From NCBI RefSeq assembly GCF_008386585.1, contig NZ_VUOB01000074.1:37751-101750 (forward strand): a DNA stretch of 64,000 nucleotides. Reading direction: 5' to 3'. Below, piece after piece: positions 17,801 to 26,992 of this stretch. The position numbers and the translations under genes are program-made. The DNA comes from Solihabitans fulvus. Lineage in GTDB: Bacteria > Actinomycetota > Actinomycetes > Mycobacteriales > Pseudonocardiaceae. The notes under the pieces were generated by a model, which worked only from the letters and a program-made list of their open reading frames with translations, did not search any database and had not been told where the DNA came from. Every line of letters begins with the position of its first letter. Position 1 is the stretch's first letter.

Positions 17801-20800
17801 TGACCGGGTTGTTCACCGTCACGCTGTACGTGACCGTCGACGTCGCACCGATCGGTAGATCGCCGACCCACGTCAACTTCGGAGCCGCGTAGGTGGGCGT
17901 GCCGATGGTCGCCGACTGATCGTTGTTGAAGGTGGCGTCGTCGATGACCTTGGTCAGGTCGTCGGTGAAGGTCGCGCCGGTCTGCACAGTCTGACCGGTG
18001 TTCTTGACGGTGACGGTGTAGGTCACCTTGTCGCCAGGCTTGGCGTGGGTCTTGTCCGCGACCTTGATGATTTCCAGGCCCGCGATCGGCGTTGTGGTCC
18101 CGCACTTGGGATCCGTGGACCCCGGCGGACAGTTACCGCCGGGAGTGTCAGAGGTGACCACGTTGGTGAGCTTGAAATCGCCCTTGACCGGGTTGTTCAC
18201 CGTCACGCTGTAGGTCACCGTCGAGGTTGACCCGATCGGCAGGTCACCAACCCACGTCAACTTCGGCGCCGTGTAGGTCGGCGTGCCAATGGTGGCCGAC
18301 TGATCGTTGTTGAACGTGGCGTCGTCGACCACCTGCGTGAGGTCGTCAGTGAAGGTGGCACCGGTCTGGACGGTCTGACCGGTGTTCTTCACCGTCACGG
18401 TGTAGGTGACCTTGTCGCCCGGCTTCGCATTCGCCTTGTCGGCGACCTTGTGGATCTCCAGACCGGCGATCGGCGTTGTGGTGCCGCACTTCGGGTCTGT
18501 GGAACCGGGCGGACAGTTACCGCCAGGAGTGTCGGACGTGACCACGTTCATCAGCTTGAAGTCACCCTTGACCGGGTTGTTCACCGTCACGCTGTACGTG
18601 ACCGTCGAGGTCGCGCCGATCGGCAGGTCGCCCAACCACGTCAACTTCGGAGCCGCATAGGTCGGCGTGCCGATGGTCGCCGACTGATCATTGTTGAAGG
18701 TCGCGTCATCGATGACCTTGGACAGGTCGTCGGTGAACGTCGCGCCCGTCTGCACGGTCTGACCGGTGTTCTTCACCGTCACGGTGTAGGTCACCTTGTC
18801 GCCCGGCTTCGCGTCCTTCTTGTCCGCGACCTTCGTGATCTCCAGACCGGCGATCGGCGTCGTGGTGCCGCACTTCGGGTCTGTGGAACCAGGTGGGCAG
18901 TTGCCGCCAGGAGTGTCCGAGGTGACCACGTTCGTCAGCTTGAAATCACCCTTGACCGGGTTGTTCACCGTCACGCTGTATGTGATGGTCGCGGTCGACC
19001 CGATCGGCAGGTCACCGACCCACGTCAGCTTCGGGGCCGTGTAAGTGGGCGTGCCGATGGTGGCGGACTGATCGTTGTTGAACGTGGCGTCGTCCACGAC
19101 CTGAGTCAGGTCATCGGTGAAGGTGGCACCGGTCTGCACGGTCTGACCGGTGTTCTTCACCGTCACCGTGTAGGTGACCTTGTCGCCGGGCTTCGCGTCC
19201 TTCTTGTCGGTGACTTTCGTGATCTCCAGGCCGGCGATCGGCGTTGTGGTCCCGCACTTGGGATCCGTGGACCCCGGCGGGCAGTTGCCGCCAGGAGTGG
19301 TGGACGTGACCACGTTGGTGAGCTTGAAATCGCCCTTGACCGGGTTGTTCACCGTCACGCTGTACTTGACCGTCGCCGTCGACCCGATCGGCAGGTCGCC
19401 CAACCACGTCAGCTTCGGAGCCGCGTAGGTCGCCGTGCCGATGGTCGCGGACTCATCGCTGTTGAAGGTCGCGTCGTCGATGACCTTGGTCAGGTCGTCA
19501 GTGAAGGTCGCGCCGGTCTGGACGGTCTGACCGGTGTTCTTCACCGTCACCGTGTAGGTCACCTTGTCGCCCGGCTTGGCGTTCGCCTTGTCGGCGACCT
19601 TGGTGATCTCCAGGCCCGCGATCGGCGTTGTGGTGCCGCACTTGGGATCCTTCGATCCCACCGGGCAGTTGCCGCCGGGGGTCGTGGTGGTGACCACGTT
19701 GGTGAGCTTGAAATCGCCCTTGACGGGATTGTTCACCGTGACGCTGTAGGTGACCGTCGATGTCGCGCCAACGGGCAGATTCCCGGTCCACGTCAGCTTC
19801 GGGGCCGCGTAGGTGGGCGTGCCGATCGTGGCGGACTGGTCGTTGTTGAACGTGGCGTCGTCGACCACCTGCGTGAGGTCGTCGGTGAAGGTGGCTCCGG
19901 TCAACACCGTTTGGCCGGTGTTGTGGACCGTGACCGTGTAGGTGACCTTGTCGCCGGGCTTGGCGTCGGTCTTGTCGGCCGCCTTGCGGATCTCGATGCC
20001 CGACACCGGCGTCGACGTCCCGCACTTGGGATCCGTCGACCCGGTCGGGCAGTTGTTGCCTGGCGTGGTCGAGGTGACTACGTTTGCCAGCTTGTGGTCG
20101 CCGGCCGCTGGGTTGTTCACCGTGACCGTGTAGGTGATCGTCGCCGTCGCGCCGAGCGGGAGATCGCCGGTCCAGGTGAGCTTCGGCGCGCTGTAGGTCG
20201 CCGCGCCAGGACTGGCGGTGATGCTGCCAGCGTTGAAGGTCGCGTCGTCGATGACGTTCGTGAGGTCGTCGGTGAAGGTCGCGCCGGTCAACACGGTCTT
20301 TCCGGTGTTGCGGACCGTCACGGTGTAGGTGACCGTGTCGCCGGGGTTCGCGGACGCCTTGTCGGCCTTCTTCTCGATCTCCATCCCGGGCAGGGGTGTC
20401 TTGGTGGAGCAGTCGGGATTGGTGGAGCCCGGTTCACAGTTGCCCGGAACCGGCGTGCTGACCACGTTGCTGAGCTGGTGGTCGCCGGTGATCGGGTTGT
20501 TCACCCGCACCGAGTACGTCACCGTGGCCGTCGCGCCGATGGCCAGGTCCCCGGTCCACGCCAGGTTCGGCGCGGTGTAGGTGGCGGTGCCGACGCTCGC
20601 GGTGATGCTGCCCGTGGTGAACGTCGCGTCGTCGATGACGTTGGACAGGTTGTCGGTGAACGATGCCGCCTGCGCTCCCGTGAGCGGCACCTGGCCGGTG
20701 TTGGTGACCGTCACCGTGTAGGTCACCGTGTCGCCAGGGTTCGCCGTCGCCTTGTCCGAGGTCTTCTTGACCGTCATTTCCTTGCCGGGCGTGGTGGTGC

Positions 20801-23800
20801 TGCACGACGGATCCGTTGAGCCGGGGGGACAGTTGTTGCCCGGCGTGGTCGAGGTGACCACGTTGTTGAGCTTCTTGTCGCCGGGGTCGGGGTTCTTCAC
20901 CGTGACCGTGTAGGTGATCGTCGCCTTCGCGCCGACGGCCAGGTCCCCGGTCCAGGTCAGCTTCGGCGCGGCATAGGTTGCCGTGCCGGGACTCGCGGTG
21001 ATGCTGCCCGTGTTGAAGGTCGCGTCGTCGATCACCTGCGTGAGGTCGTCGGTGAACGTCGCGCCGTTCTGAACGGTCTGCCCCGTGTTGGTCACCGTCA
21101 CCGTGTAGGTGAGCGTGTCGCCGGGCACGACCTGGGTGCGGTCGACCGACTTGACGATGCGCAGCCCGGACACCGGCGTGGACGTCGCGCACTTGGGATC
21201 GGTCGAGCCGGTCGGGCAGTTGTTGCCTGGCGTCGTGGACGTCACCACGTTGTCCAGCTTGTGATCCCCGGTGTCCGGGTTGTTGACCGTCACCGTGTAG
21301 GTGACCGTCGCCGTCGCGCCGACGGGGATGTCGCCGGTCCAGGTGAGCTTCGGAGCGGCGTAGGTGGCCGCGCCCTTGTCCGCGGTGATGCTGCCCGCGT
21401 TGACCGTCGCGTCGTCCACGACCTTGGACAGGTCGTCGGTGAAGGTCGCGCCGGACAGCGGCGTCTGTCCAGTGTTCTTCACGGTCACCGTGTACTGGAC
21501 GGTGTCACCGGGGTTGGCGCTGGACTTGTTGGGCACCTTGGTGATCTGCATGCCCGAGACCGGCGTGGACGTCGTGCACTTGGGATCCGTCGAGCCGGTC
21601 GGACAGTTGTTGCCAGGCGTCGTGGACGTCACCACGTTGTCCAGCTTGTGATCCCCGGTGTCCGGGTTGTTGACCGTCACCGTGTAGGTGATCGTCGCGG
21701 CCTCGCCGACGGCGAGGGTGCCCGTCCAGGTCAGCTTCGGCGCGCTGTAGGTCGCCGCGCCCGCGCTCGCGGTGATGCTGCCCGCGTTGAAAGTCGCGTC
21801 GTCGACCACCTTGGACAGATCGTCGGTGAAGGTCGCGTTGGTCTGCACGGTCTGACCGGTGTTGGTCACCGTGACGGTGTAGGTCACCGTGTCGCCGGGG
21901 TTCGCCGAGGCCTTGCCGGACGTCTTGGCGATCGTCAACCCGGACACCGGCGTCGAGGTCGTGCACTTGGGGTCCGTCGACCCGGTCGGGCAGTTACTGC
22001 CCGGGGTCGTGGACGTGACCACGTTGTCCAGCTTGTGGTCCCCGGTGTCGGGGTTGTTCACCGTCACCGAGTAGGTCACTGTCGCAGTCGCGCCGACCGC
22101 CAAGGTGCCGGTCCAGGTCAGCTTCGGCGCGCTGTAGGTCGCGGTGCCGGGACTCGCGGTGATGCTGCCCGCGTTGAACGTCGCGTCGTCGATCACCTTC
22201 GACAGATCGTCGGTGAACGTGGCGTTGGTGACCGTGGTCTGGCCGGTGTTGCGCACGGTCACCGTGTAGGTCACCGTGTCGCCGGGGTTGGCGCTGGTCT
22301 TGCTCGGCACCTTGGTGATCTCGATGCCCGAGATCGGCGTCGTGGTGGAACACAACGGATCCGTCGAGCCCGCGACACAGTTGTTGCCCGGCGTCGTCGA
22401 CGTGATCGTGTTGGTCAGCTTGTGATCGCCGGTGACCGGGTTGTGCACCGTCACCGAGTACGTCACCGTCACCGACGCCCCGACGGCAAGGTTGCCCGTC
22501 CACGTCAGCTTCGGCGCGGTGTAGCTGACCACACCGGCCGTGGACGGGTTGATGGCCTGGTCGTTGTTGAACGTCGCGTCGTCGACGACCTTGGACAGGT
22601 CGTCGGTGAAGGTCGCGTTGGTCTGCACGGTCTGACCGGTGTTGGTCACGGTCACCGTGTAGGTCACCGTGTCGCCGGGGTTCGCCGACGACTTGCTGGG
22701 CACCTTCGCGATGCGCAGCCCCGAGATCGGCGTCGACGTCGTGCACTTCGGGTCCGTCGACCCGCTCGGACAGTTGTTGCCCGGCGTGGTGGAGGTGACC
22801 GCGTTGACCAGCTTGAAGTCCCCCGTCACCGGGTTCTTCACGGTCACGGTGTAGGTGACCGTCGCCGTCGCGCCGACCGCCAGGGTGCCGGTCCAGGACA
22901 GCTTCGGCGCGGTGTAGGTCGCCGAGCCGACGCTCGAGGTGACGCTGCCGGTGTTGACCGTCGCGTCGTCGATGACGTTGGTGAGGTCGTCGGTGAAGTT
23001 GGCGTTGGTCAACGGGGTCTTGCCGGTGTTGCGGACGGTGACCGTGTACTTCACCGTGTCGCCGGGGTTCGCCGAGGACTTGTCGGCCGTCTTGTTCAGC
23101 TCCATGCCCGGCGTGTTGACCGTGGTGGTGCACTTCGGATCGGTCGACCCGGTCTGGCAGTTGCCGGTGTTGGTGCGGATTCCATTGACGAGCTGGTTGT
23201 CCCCGGTGTTCGGGTTCTTCACCGTGACCGAGTAGGTGACGGTAATGGTCTGGCCGGCCTTGACGGTGCCCGCCCAGGTCAGGTTCGGCATGGCCGCGGT
23301 GATGGTGCCGCCGGCGGGTCGGGCGACCGCGTCGTTGTTCCAGGTGGCGTCGTCCAGGACCTTGGTCAGGTCGTCCTGGAACTGCACGCCGCTGACGTCG
23401 ACCGGGCCGTTGTTGTTCACCGTCACCGTGTAGGTGACCTTGTCACCCGGGTTCGCGGTGGACTTGTCGGCCTTCTTCTCGAACAGGACGGACTCGATCG
23501 GGAGGCGGTAGTCCTCGACCTCGCCGCTGTCGGCCAGTCCGGTCGGGCTCTGCACCTGGGTGGTGTCGTAGCCCGCCCGCAGTCGGGCGTAGGTGTAGCC
23601 GGCGACGATGGTGTTCGGCACGGTCCAGCTGAGCGTCACCGACGTGGCCCCCGCGGCGAAGTCGGCGCAGGCGCGCTCACCGGGGTTGTCGAAGACTCCG
23701 TTGCGGTTGAAGTCGATCCAGCCGCAGACCCGGCCGGCCTGGGACGCGCCGGACAGCGAGGTGGTGAGGCTGTAGGTCTTCCCGACGTCGGAGGTCGCCA

Positions 23801-24752
23801 GCCGTGGCAACGGTTTCGTGATGCCGTCGGTGTGCGCCGAGGTGATGTCCGCGCCGGGGGCGACCGCGTTCGGGCTCGGCGTGACCTGGCCGGTGTTGAG
23901 GACGTCGGTGTTGTTCGGGTCGACCCTGGCGCCCATTCGCAGGTCGCTGACGATGTGACTGGCGGCGGTGCCCGCGTCGTAGCTGGCCGGGGCGTCGCCG
24001 AAGTTCTCGTCGGCCGTGACGCCGAGCAGGTACTCGTCGCCGGTGATCTGCGCGCCGCCGTCGCCGGTCTGGTTGACGGCGAAGGTCAGTGACGAGACGG
24101 TGCCGTTGACGGGGACGCTGCCGCATCCTGCTGTGGAGCCGCCCGGCGTGGAGCTGTTGCAGACGGTGTTGCTTCGCTTGTTGATGACCTGGATGGTGTT
24201 GCCGCCGGACACCTGGAGGTTGGTCGCCCCCGAGGCGACCGCGGACAGCGAGGCTCCGGTCGGCGCCGAGGAGGTGAGCCGGTGCTGGACCTGGCTGTTC
24301 CCGGCGCCGAGTTTGGCGCCGATGCCCGTCAGGTGGAGCACGGGATTGCGTACGGGGCGGTTGAACGACACGGTCAGCGTGGCGAAGTCCCCGCACTGGC
24401 TCGAGTTGAAACACCCCGATCCCTGCGGATCGGTGTTCAACACGATGAACGGGGTGCTCGTGGGGAGCGCCGGGGTGTACATCCCCGCCACGACGCCCTT
24501 GCTGCCCGCCGTGTTGTTCGAGAGCCGGACGATCGAGAGGGAGTTCGCTACCGCGACGGTCACCTGGAGCCCGGAGGGCAGGGTCGAGGACGCCGATGTG
24601 TTCGTGCCGGTGTTGCCGAACCAGGACCCTGCCGGGTGGGTCTGGTACGCCTCGGCGGGCGGGGCCACGCTGGACACCAGCGCGAAGCTGGACAGCCCGA
24701 GCAGGACCGCGACCACGGCAGCGACGAACCTACGCACCGGCCTGACACGCAT
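14829..24752 (-). CDS. giant DUF11-repeat surface protein (3307 aa)
   Basis: A secreted protein of 3307 residues. It has a signal peptide (1-35, cleavage near AEAY), an N-terminal domain to about residue 245, and a region with DENFGDAPASY and WIDFNRNGVFDNPGERAC ending in GEVEDYRLP (GEVED-type domain, about 250-420). Then come 22 tandem beta-sandwich repeats of about 128 residues, each with PGDxVTYTVTVxNTG, FTDDLxxVxDDA, APKLTWxGxLxxGAxxTVTYSV and a paired-Cys linker such as NCPPGSTDPKC. The C-terminus is VAFTGAVV, a hydrophobic helix and ARRRGSRR, resembling an LAxTG-type sortase signal. Start ATG with GAGGAG upstream. Probably a fibrous adhesin or cell-surface stalk. Confidence 0.9.
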   Translation of the reverse strand: MRVRPVRRFVAAVVAVLLGLSSFALVSSVAPPAEAYQTHPAGSWFGNTGTNTSASSTLPSGLQVTVAVANSLSIVRLSNNTAGSKGVVAGMYTPALPTSTPFIVLNTDPQGSGCFNSSQCGDFATLTVSFNRPVRNPVLHLTGIGAKLGAGNSQVQHRLTSSAPTGASLSAVASGATNLQVSGGNTIQVINKRSNTVCNSSTPGGSTAGCGSVPVNGTVSSLTFAVNQTGDGGAQITGDEYLLGVTADENFGDAPASYDAGTAASHIVSDLRMGARVDPNNTDVLNTGQVTPSPNAVAPGADITSAHTDGITKPLPRLATSDVGKTYSLTTSLSGASQAGRVCGWIDFNRNGVFDNPGERACADFAAGATSVTLSWTVPNTIVAGYTYARLRAGYDTTQVQSPTGLADSGEVEDYRLPIESVLFEKKADKSTANPGDKVTYTVTVNNNGPVDVSGVQFQDDLTKVLDDATWNNDAVARPAGGTITAAMPNLTWAGTVKAGQTITVTYSVTVKNPNTGDNQLVNGIRTNTGNCQTGSTDPKCTTTVNTPGMELNKTADKSSANPGDTVKYTVTVRNTGKTPLTNANFTDDLTNVIDDATVNTGSVTSSVGSATYTAPKLSWTGTLAVGATATVTYTVTVKNPVTGDFKLVNAVTSTTPGNNCPSGSTDPKCTTSTPISGLRIAKVPSKSSANPGDTVTYTVTVTNTGQTVQTNATFTDDLSKVVDDATFNNDQAINPSTAGVVSYTAPKLTWTGNLAVGASVTVTYSVTVHNPVTGDHKLTNTITSTTPGNNCVAGSTDPLCSTTTPISGIEITKVPSKTSANPGDTVTYTVTVRNTGQTTVTNATFTDDLSKVIDDATFNAGSITASPGTATYSAPKLTWTGTLAVGATATVTYSVTVNNPDTGDHKLDNVVTSTTPGSNCPTGSTDPKCTTSTPVSGLTIAKTSGKASANPGDTVTYTVTVTNTGQTVQTNATFTDDLSKVVDDATFNAGSITASAGAATYSAPKLTWTGTLAVGEAATITYTVTVNNPDTGDHKLDNVVTSTTPGNNCPTGSTDPKCTTSTPVSGMQITKVPNKSSANPGDTVQYTVTVKNTGQTPLSGATFTDDLSKVVDDATVNAGSITADKGAATYAAPKLTWTGDIPVGATATVTYTVTVNNPDTGDHKLDNVVTSTTPGNNCPTGSTDPKCATSTPVSGLRIVKSVDRTQVVPGDTLTYTVTVTNTGQTVQNGATFTDDLTQVIDDATFNTGSITASPGTATYAAPKLTWTGDLAVGAKATITYTVTVKNPDPGDKKLNNVVTSTTPGNNCPPGSTDPSCSTTTPGKEMTVKKTSDKATANPGDTVTYTVTVTNTGQVPLTGAQAASFTDNLSNVIDDATFTTGSITASVGTATYTAPNLAWTGDLAIGATATVTYSVRVNNPITGDHQLSNVVSTPVPGNCEPGSTNPDCSTKTPLPGMEIEKKADKASANPGDTVTYTVTVRNTGKTVLTGATFTDDLTNVIDDATFNAGSITASPGAATYSAPKLTWTGDLPLGATATITYTVTVNNPAAGDHKLANVVTSTTPGNNCPTGSTDPKCGTSTPVSGIEIRKAADKTDAKPGDKVTYTVTVHNTGQTVLTGATFTDDLTQVVDDATFNNDQSATIGTPTYAAPKLTWTGNLPVGATSTVTYSVTVNNPVKGDFKLTNVVTTTTPGGNCPVGSKDPKCGTTTPIAGLEITKVADKANAKPGDKVTYTVTVKNTGQTVQTGATFTDDLTKVIDDATFNSDESATIGTATYAAPKLTWLGDLPIGSTATVKYSVTVNNPVKGDFKLTNVVTSTTPGGNCPPGSTDPKCGTTTPIAGLEITKVTDKKDAKPGDKVTYTVTVKNTGQTVQTGATFTDDLTQVVDDATFNNDQSATIGTPTYTAPKLTWVGDLPIGSTATITYSVTVNNPVKGDFKLTNVVTSDTPGGNCPPGSTDPKCGTTTPIAGLEITKVADKKDAKPGDKVTYTVTVKNTGQTVQTGATFTDDLSKVIDDATFNNDQSATIGTPTYAAPKLTWLGDLPIGATSTVTYSVTVNNPVKGDFKLMNVVTSDTPGGNCPPGSTDPKCGTTTPIAGLEIHKVADKANAKPGDKVTYTVTVKNTGQTVQTGATFTDDLTQVVDDATFNNDQSATIGTPTYTAPKLTWVGDLPIGSTSTVTYSVTVNNPVKGDFKLTNVVTSDTPGGNCPPGSTDPKCGTTTPIAGLEIIKVADKTHAKPGDKVTYTVTVKNTGQTVQTGATFTDDLTKVIDDATFNNDQSATIGTPTYAAPKLTWVGDLPIGATSTVTYSVTVNNPVKGDFKLTNVVASDTPGGNCPPGSTDPKCGTTTPIAGLEITKVADKKDAKPGDKVTYTVTVKNTGQTVQTGATFTDDLTKVIDDATFDNDQSATIGTPTYTAPKLTWVGDLPIGATATVTYSVTVNNPIKGDFTLLNAVTSDTPGGNCPPGSTDPKCGTTTPIAGLEITKIADKKDAKPGDKVTYTVTVKNTGQTVQTGATFTDDLTKVVDDATFNNDQSATIGTPTYAAPKLTWVGNLPIGATATVTYSVTVNNPVKGDFKLTNVVTSDTPGGNCPPGSTDPKCGTTTPIAGLEIDKVVDKQDAKPGDKVTYTVTVKNTGQTVQTGATFTDDLTKVIDDATFDNDQSATIGTPTYAAPKLTWVGDLPIGAMATVTYSVTVSNPVKGDFKLTNVVTSDTPGNNCPPGSTDPKCGKTTPIAGLEITKTAGRDGAKPTDPLKPGDTVKYTVTVKNTGQTVQTGATFTDDLTKVLDDAKFNNDQAATIGAKPTYTAPYLTWTGDLPIGATATITYSVKVNNPITGDHKLINAITSDTPGGNCPPGSTDPKCSTVTPLPGMTIQKKADTTQAKPGDKVTYTITVTNSGQTELTGATFTDDMTQVIDDAKYNADAKATTGATTYTAPKLTWTGDLAIGATATVTYTVTVNDPPTGDKKLGNVVTSTTPGNNCPVPMPTRLDSAADRLDPRCSTTVLVPRLDIVKKADKADTKPGDKVTYTVTATNSGQTVLTAATFTDDLTGVLPNAAYNADAKATIGSTTYTAPKLTWTGDLAIGASVTVTYSVTVKENPAGTFQLRNAVGSTTPGASCPPGSTDPKCTTTTPIAGVAIEKTSDSKQAGPGDLVTYKVTVRNTGQTVVKDATFTDDLTGVLDNAAYNADAKATIGSTTYTAPKLTWTGDLPVGATATVTYSVKVNDSVGGDRALRNAVLSTTPGNNCPPGSADPRCATTTPLQPSPEPVVAFTGAVVYPVLLGGLALLMAGGLFVLGARRRGSRR
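14961..23490 (-). repeat. 22-unit array of ~384-bp repeats within the giant surface protein
   Basis: The coding array has a period of about 384 bp (128 residues). Units 10-18 (about 16545-20000) are near-identical in DNA, sharing NNDQSATIGTPTY, NNPVKGDFKLTNVV and KCGTTTPIAGLEI. Units 1-9 and 19-22 are more divergent; unit 8 has a three-residue insertion, unit 19 an extended DPLKPGD start and unit 20 an insertion before its second Cys. The homogeneous centre suggests recent amplification by unequal crossing-over or gene conversion. Confidence 0.92.
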
Positions 24753-24909
24753 GGGGCTCCTCGATCCAGCTCACCCGCACCGCGGAGGCCGATGACCTCC
24801 AGAAACGCCCCGCACGTTAGGTGAATGAGTGGATCACGGCCATCCGAGCCAGGACCGGGGTAACCCGAAGGAGTGAGAAAGAAAGGCGAAACCCCCCGAA
24901 AGAATGAAA

Positions 24910-24936
24910 GCCGCCCCGGCGCTCGTTCCGGGACGG
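24910..24936. terminator. hairpin downstream of the CYP51-like P450 gene
   Basis: The arms GCCGCCCCGG and CCGGGACGGC pair with one mismatch/wobble around an 8-nt loop, 17 bp past the P450 stop codon. It is a likely factor-independent terminator separating the P450 gene from the giant surface-protein gene. Confidence 0.6.
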
Positions 24937-24952
24937 CCGTGGTCGCGATCGA

Positions 24953-26290
24953 TCAGGACGCGCTCTTCCTCGTATAGCTCACCCTGCACGGGCTCTGCGG
25001 CCATTTGGTGTGCGCGCCGGGAATCGGTTGCGGATCTGTGTCCACGAGCGTGAAATCGAAGTCGCGCAACAGGTAAGCCAGCGCGAGAGTCATTTCCAGG
25101 TAGGCGAAGTGTACGCCGAGGCAGCGGTGCACGCCGCCGCCGAACCCGACGAGCGAGCCCTTGCTCTTCGGGTTGTCGCCGAACCGGTCGGGGCGGAACT
25201 CGTCGGGATTGTCGAACAGGTCGGGCAGCCGGTGCGACACCGACGGCGAGATCATCAGCATGGTGCCCTTGGGGATCTCGAAGCCGCCGTAGGAGAAGGT
25301 CTCCGCCGCCGTGCGCGCCATGGTGAACGCGACGGGATGCAGCCGCTCGGTCTCGTGCAGCGCGTGGTCGAGGTGCTGGAGCCGGCTGATCTGTTGCAGG
25401 CTAGGGGTTTCCGTGCCGGCGAGGACCGTGCTGGCCTCCTCGACGACCTTCGCGAGCTCGTCGGGATGCTGCAACAGGTCGATGATCGCCCAACTGATGT
25501 GGCCGGTGGTCGTCTCGTGCCCCGCCCAGCTGAACAACAGGATCAGGTTGATCAGCACGAGGTCGGGGACCTCGTCGCCGTCGTCGTAGCGGGCCTCGAT
25601 GAGGGTCTGGAGGAAGTCGCCAGGCTCGACGGGCTGCCGGCGGCGCTGCGCGATCAGCTCCCCCATCAGCCGGTGCAGATCCCGCTTGGCGAACCGGCTG
25701 CGCACCAGGTGCGGCAGCGGCAACCACTGGGGCATCACGGGATCCATGCCGGCGGAGAACCGGCGGAACTTCTCGAAGAAGCCGTTCTCCAGCTGGGCAG
25801 CGAACTCCGGGCCGAGGAAGGCGCGCGCGGCGATCCGCATGACCAGCGGGCCGAGGGTGTGCACCAGGTCGAACTCGCCCCTGTCGCCCATCCAGCGGTC
25901 CAGGTCCCTGATCTCCTCCAGCATGGTGTCGACGTAGTTGGCCAGCTGCCTGCCCTGGAATCTCGGCAGCACCAGCGTGCGCTGGCGCTTGTACTCGTCG
26001 TTTCCGGCGAAGAAGTAGAAATTGGGGTCGAACATCTTGACGAAGAACGGATACGCGGTCTTGATCGACAGTCGCTTGTCCGTCTCCGAGAAGAAGAACC
26101 TGTTGTGCTCTGGGCCGATCATCATGACGGCCCGCTGCCCGGGGATGCGGACCGTGAAGATCTCGCCGCACTCCCGGTAGCCGCGTTCGACGAGTTCGAT
26201 CGGCTGCCGCAGGAATTCCGCTGCGTGACCGATCAGGGGTTGCGCCCCGGACAGCACCGGGGGACGTCGGGTGCCCACGTTCGCAGTCAT
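24953..26290 (-). CDS. cytochrome P450 (CYP51-like)
   Basis: A 445-residue soluble bacterial P450. The I-helix oxygen-binding motif is AGHETTTG, the K-helix ExxR is in HETERLHP and the heme-ligand loop is FGGGVHRCLG with Cys390. The N-terminal half (CGEIFTVRIPGQRAVMMIG, NRFFFSETDKRLSIKTAYPF) and the C-terminal end recall mycobacterial CYP51 (sterol 14-alpha-demethylase), though true function is not provable. A redox partner is not encoded nearby. A 19-bp inverted repeat just upstream and a PadR gene in the same orientation suggest dedicated regulation. Confidence 0.85.
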   Translation of the reverse strand: MTANVGTRRPPVLSGAQPLIGHAAEFLRQPIELVERGYRECGEIFTVRIPGQRAVMMIGPEHNRFFFSETDKRLSIKTAYPFFVKMFDPNFYFFAGNDEYKRQRTLVLPRFQGRQLANYVDTMLEEIRDLDRWMGDRGEFDLVHTLGPLVMRIAARAFLGPEFAAQLENGFFEKFRRFSAGMDPVMPQWLPLPHLVRSRFAKRDLHRLMGELIAQRRRQPVEPGDFLQTLIEARYDDGDEVPDLVLINLILLFSWAGHETTTGHISWAIIDLLQHPDELAKVVEEASTVLAGTETPSLQQISRLQHLDHALHETERLHPVAFTMARTAAETFSYGGFEIPKGTMLMISPSVSHRLPDLFDNPDEFRPDRFGDNPKSKGSLVGFGGGVHRCLGVHFAYLEMTLALAYLLRDFDFTLVDTDPQPIPGAHTKWPQSPCRVSYTRKSAS

Positions 26291-26305
26291 ACCCGGCAGA
26301 GTAAC

Positions 26306-26324
26306 CGGTGTTAACTAAACACCG
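26306..26324. promoter_or_regulatory. inverted repeat operator upstream of the P450 gene
   Basis: CGGTGTT and AACACCG form a perfect inverted repeat with a 5-bp spacer, starting 16 bp upstream of the P450 start codon. The size and position suit a dimeric repressor. The adjacent PadR protein is a candidate, though the motif differs from the TACT/AGTA elements in the PadR/LLM gap. Confidence 0.5.
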
Positions 26325-26395
26325 TATACGCCAATCGAGGGTAGCGAGAACGAAACCGCACACCGTTGGCGCAGGAGAATTTCCGGCGCCGGAAA

Positions 26396-26968
26396 TCAGT
26401 TCGGCGCCTCGCCGAGGTCGGTCAGCAGCTCCCTGGTCAGCGCCAGCTCGCTGCGGTAGTAGCGCTCGCACCAGCGGAGCACCGTCACCGGGTAGCTCCA
26501 GGCTGGGCGATCCTGCGACCGTAGCAAGCTCGTCCGCACTTCACCAAGCGCTCGCTCGGTTTCGGCGACGTGCCGCTCGGCGAGGTCGCGCAGCCGGTCC
26601 TGGTCGGCGAGGTGGCCGAGCCAGACCCGCATCGCCAGGTTGTGCTTGAGCACGGTCGGGTCGACCGGGGCGTGGTTCACCCAGTGCCGCAACGCCTCCC
26701 TGCCCGGCTCGGTGATCCGGTAGAGCCGCTTGTTGCGCAGCTCGTCCTGCGGCGCGGCGCGCGAGACGACGTAGCCGAGCTCCTCGAGCCTGCGCAGCTC
26801 GCCGTAGATCTGGCTCAGCGCCGGGCTGACGTAGAAGAACGCGACGACGTGGTCGGCCCACTTCTTCACGTCGTAGCCGGACAGCTCCTCGGCGTGCGAG
26901 AGCACCCCGAGCACGGCCCATCCGGTGGCCGGCAACCGATCCCGCCGTTCGTCCACGCGGCTCACCAT
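26396..26968 (-). CDS. PadR family transcriptional regulator
   Basis: A 190-residue PadR regulator. The winged helix is at residues 15-85 (AVLGVLSHAEELSGYDVKKW, QIYGELRRLEELGYV), then the C-terminal helical dimerisation domain. The start is uncertain: ATG at 26968 has no clear ribosome binding site, and in-frame GTG codons follow at once. It is divergent from the LLM-SDR-esterase-reductase operon and upstream of the P450 on the same strand, so it probably represses one or both. Confidence 0.85.
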   Translation of the reverse strand: MVSRVDERRDRLPATGWAVLGVLSHAEELSGYDVKKWADHVVAFFYVSPALSQIYGELRRLEELGYVVSRAAPQDELRNKRLYRITEPGREALRHWVNHAPVDPTVLKHNLAMRVWLGHLADQDRLRDLAERHVAETERALGEVRTSLLRSQDRPAWSYPVTVLRWCERYYRSELALTRELLTDLGEAPN

Positions 26969-26992
26969 AACAGCGGATTGACCCGACTACTC

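Noticed and set aside
16444..20133. A series of ~61-84-codon plus-strand ORFs, one per repeat unit, encoding near-identical peptides
   Set aside because: They recur only because the repeat DNA recurs; there is no start signal and codon bias is wrong for coding on that strand.
18450..24092. Long plus-strand ORFs (about 789 residues at 18450-20819 and 943 residues at 21261-24092) opposite the giant surface gene
   Set aside because: They are antisense shadows: the regular codon pattern of the 384-bp repeats leaves the opposite strand free of stops. They have no ribosome binding site or family motif and consist of repeated Arg/Val/Gly-rich text.
14829..24752. Possible phage tail fibre or polymorphic toxin delivery protein
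   Set aside because: No phage genes, toxin domain or immunity gene nearby; the C-terminus is a membrane/sorting signal rather than a variable toxin module.
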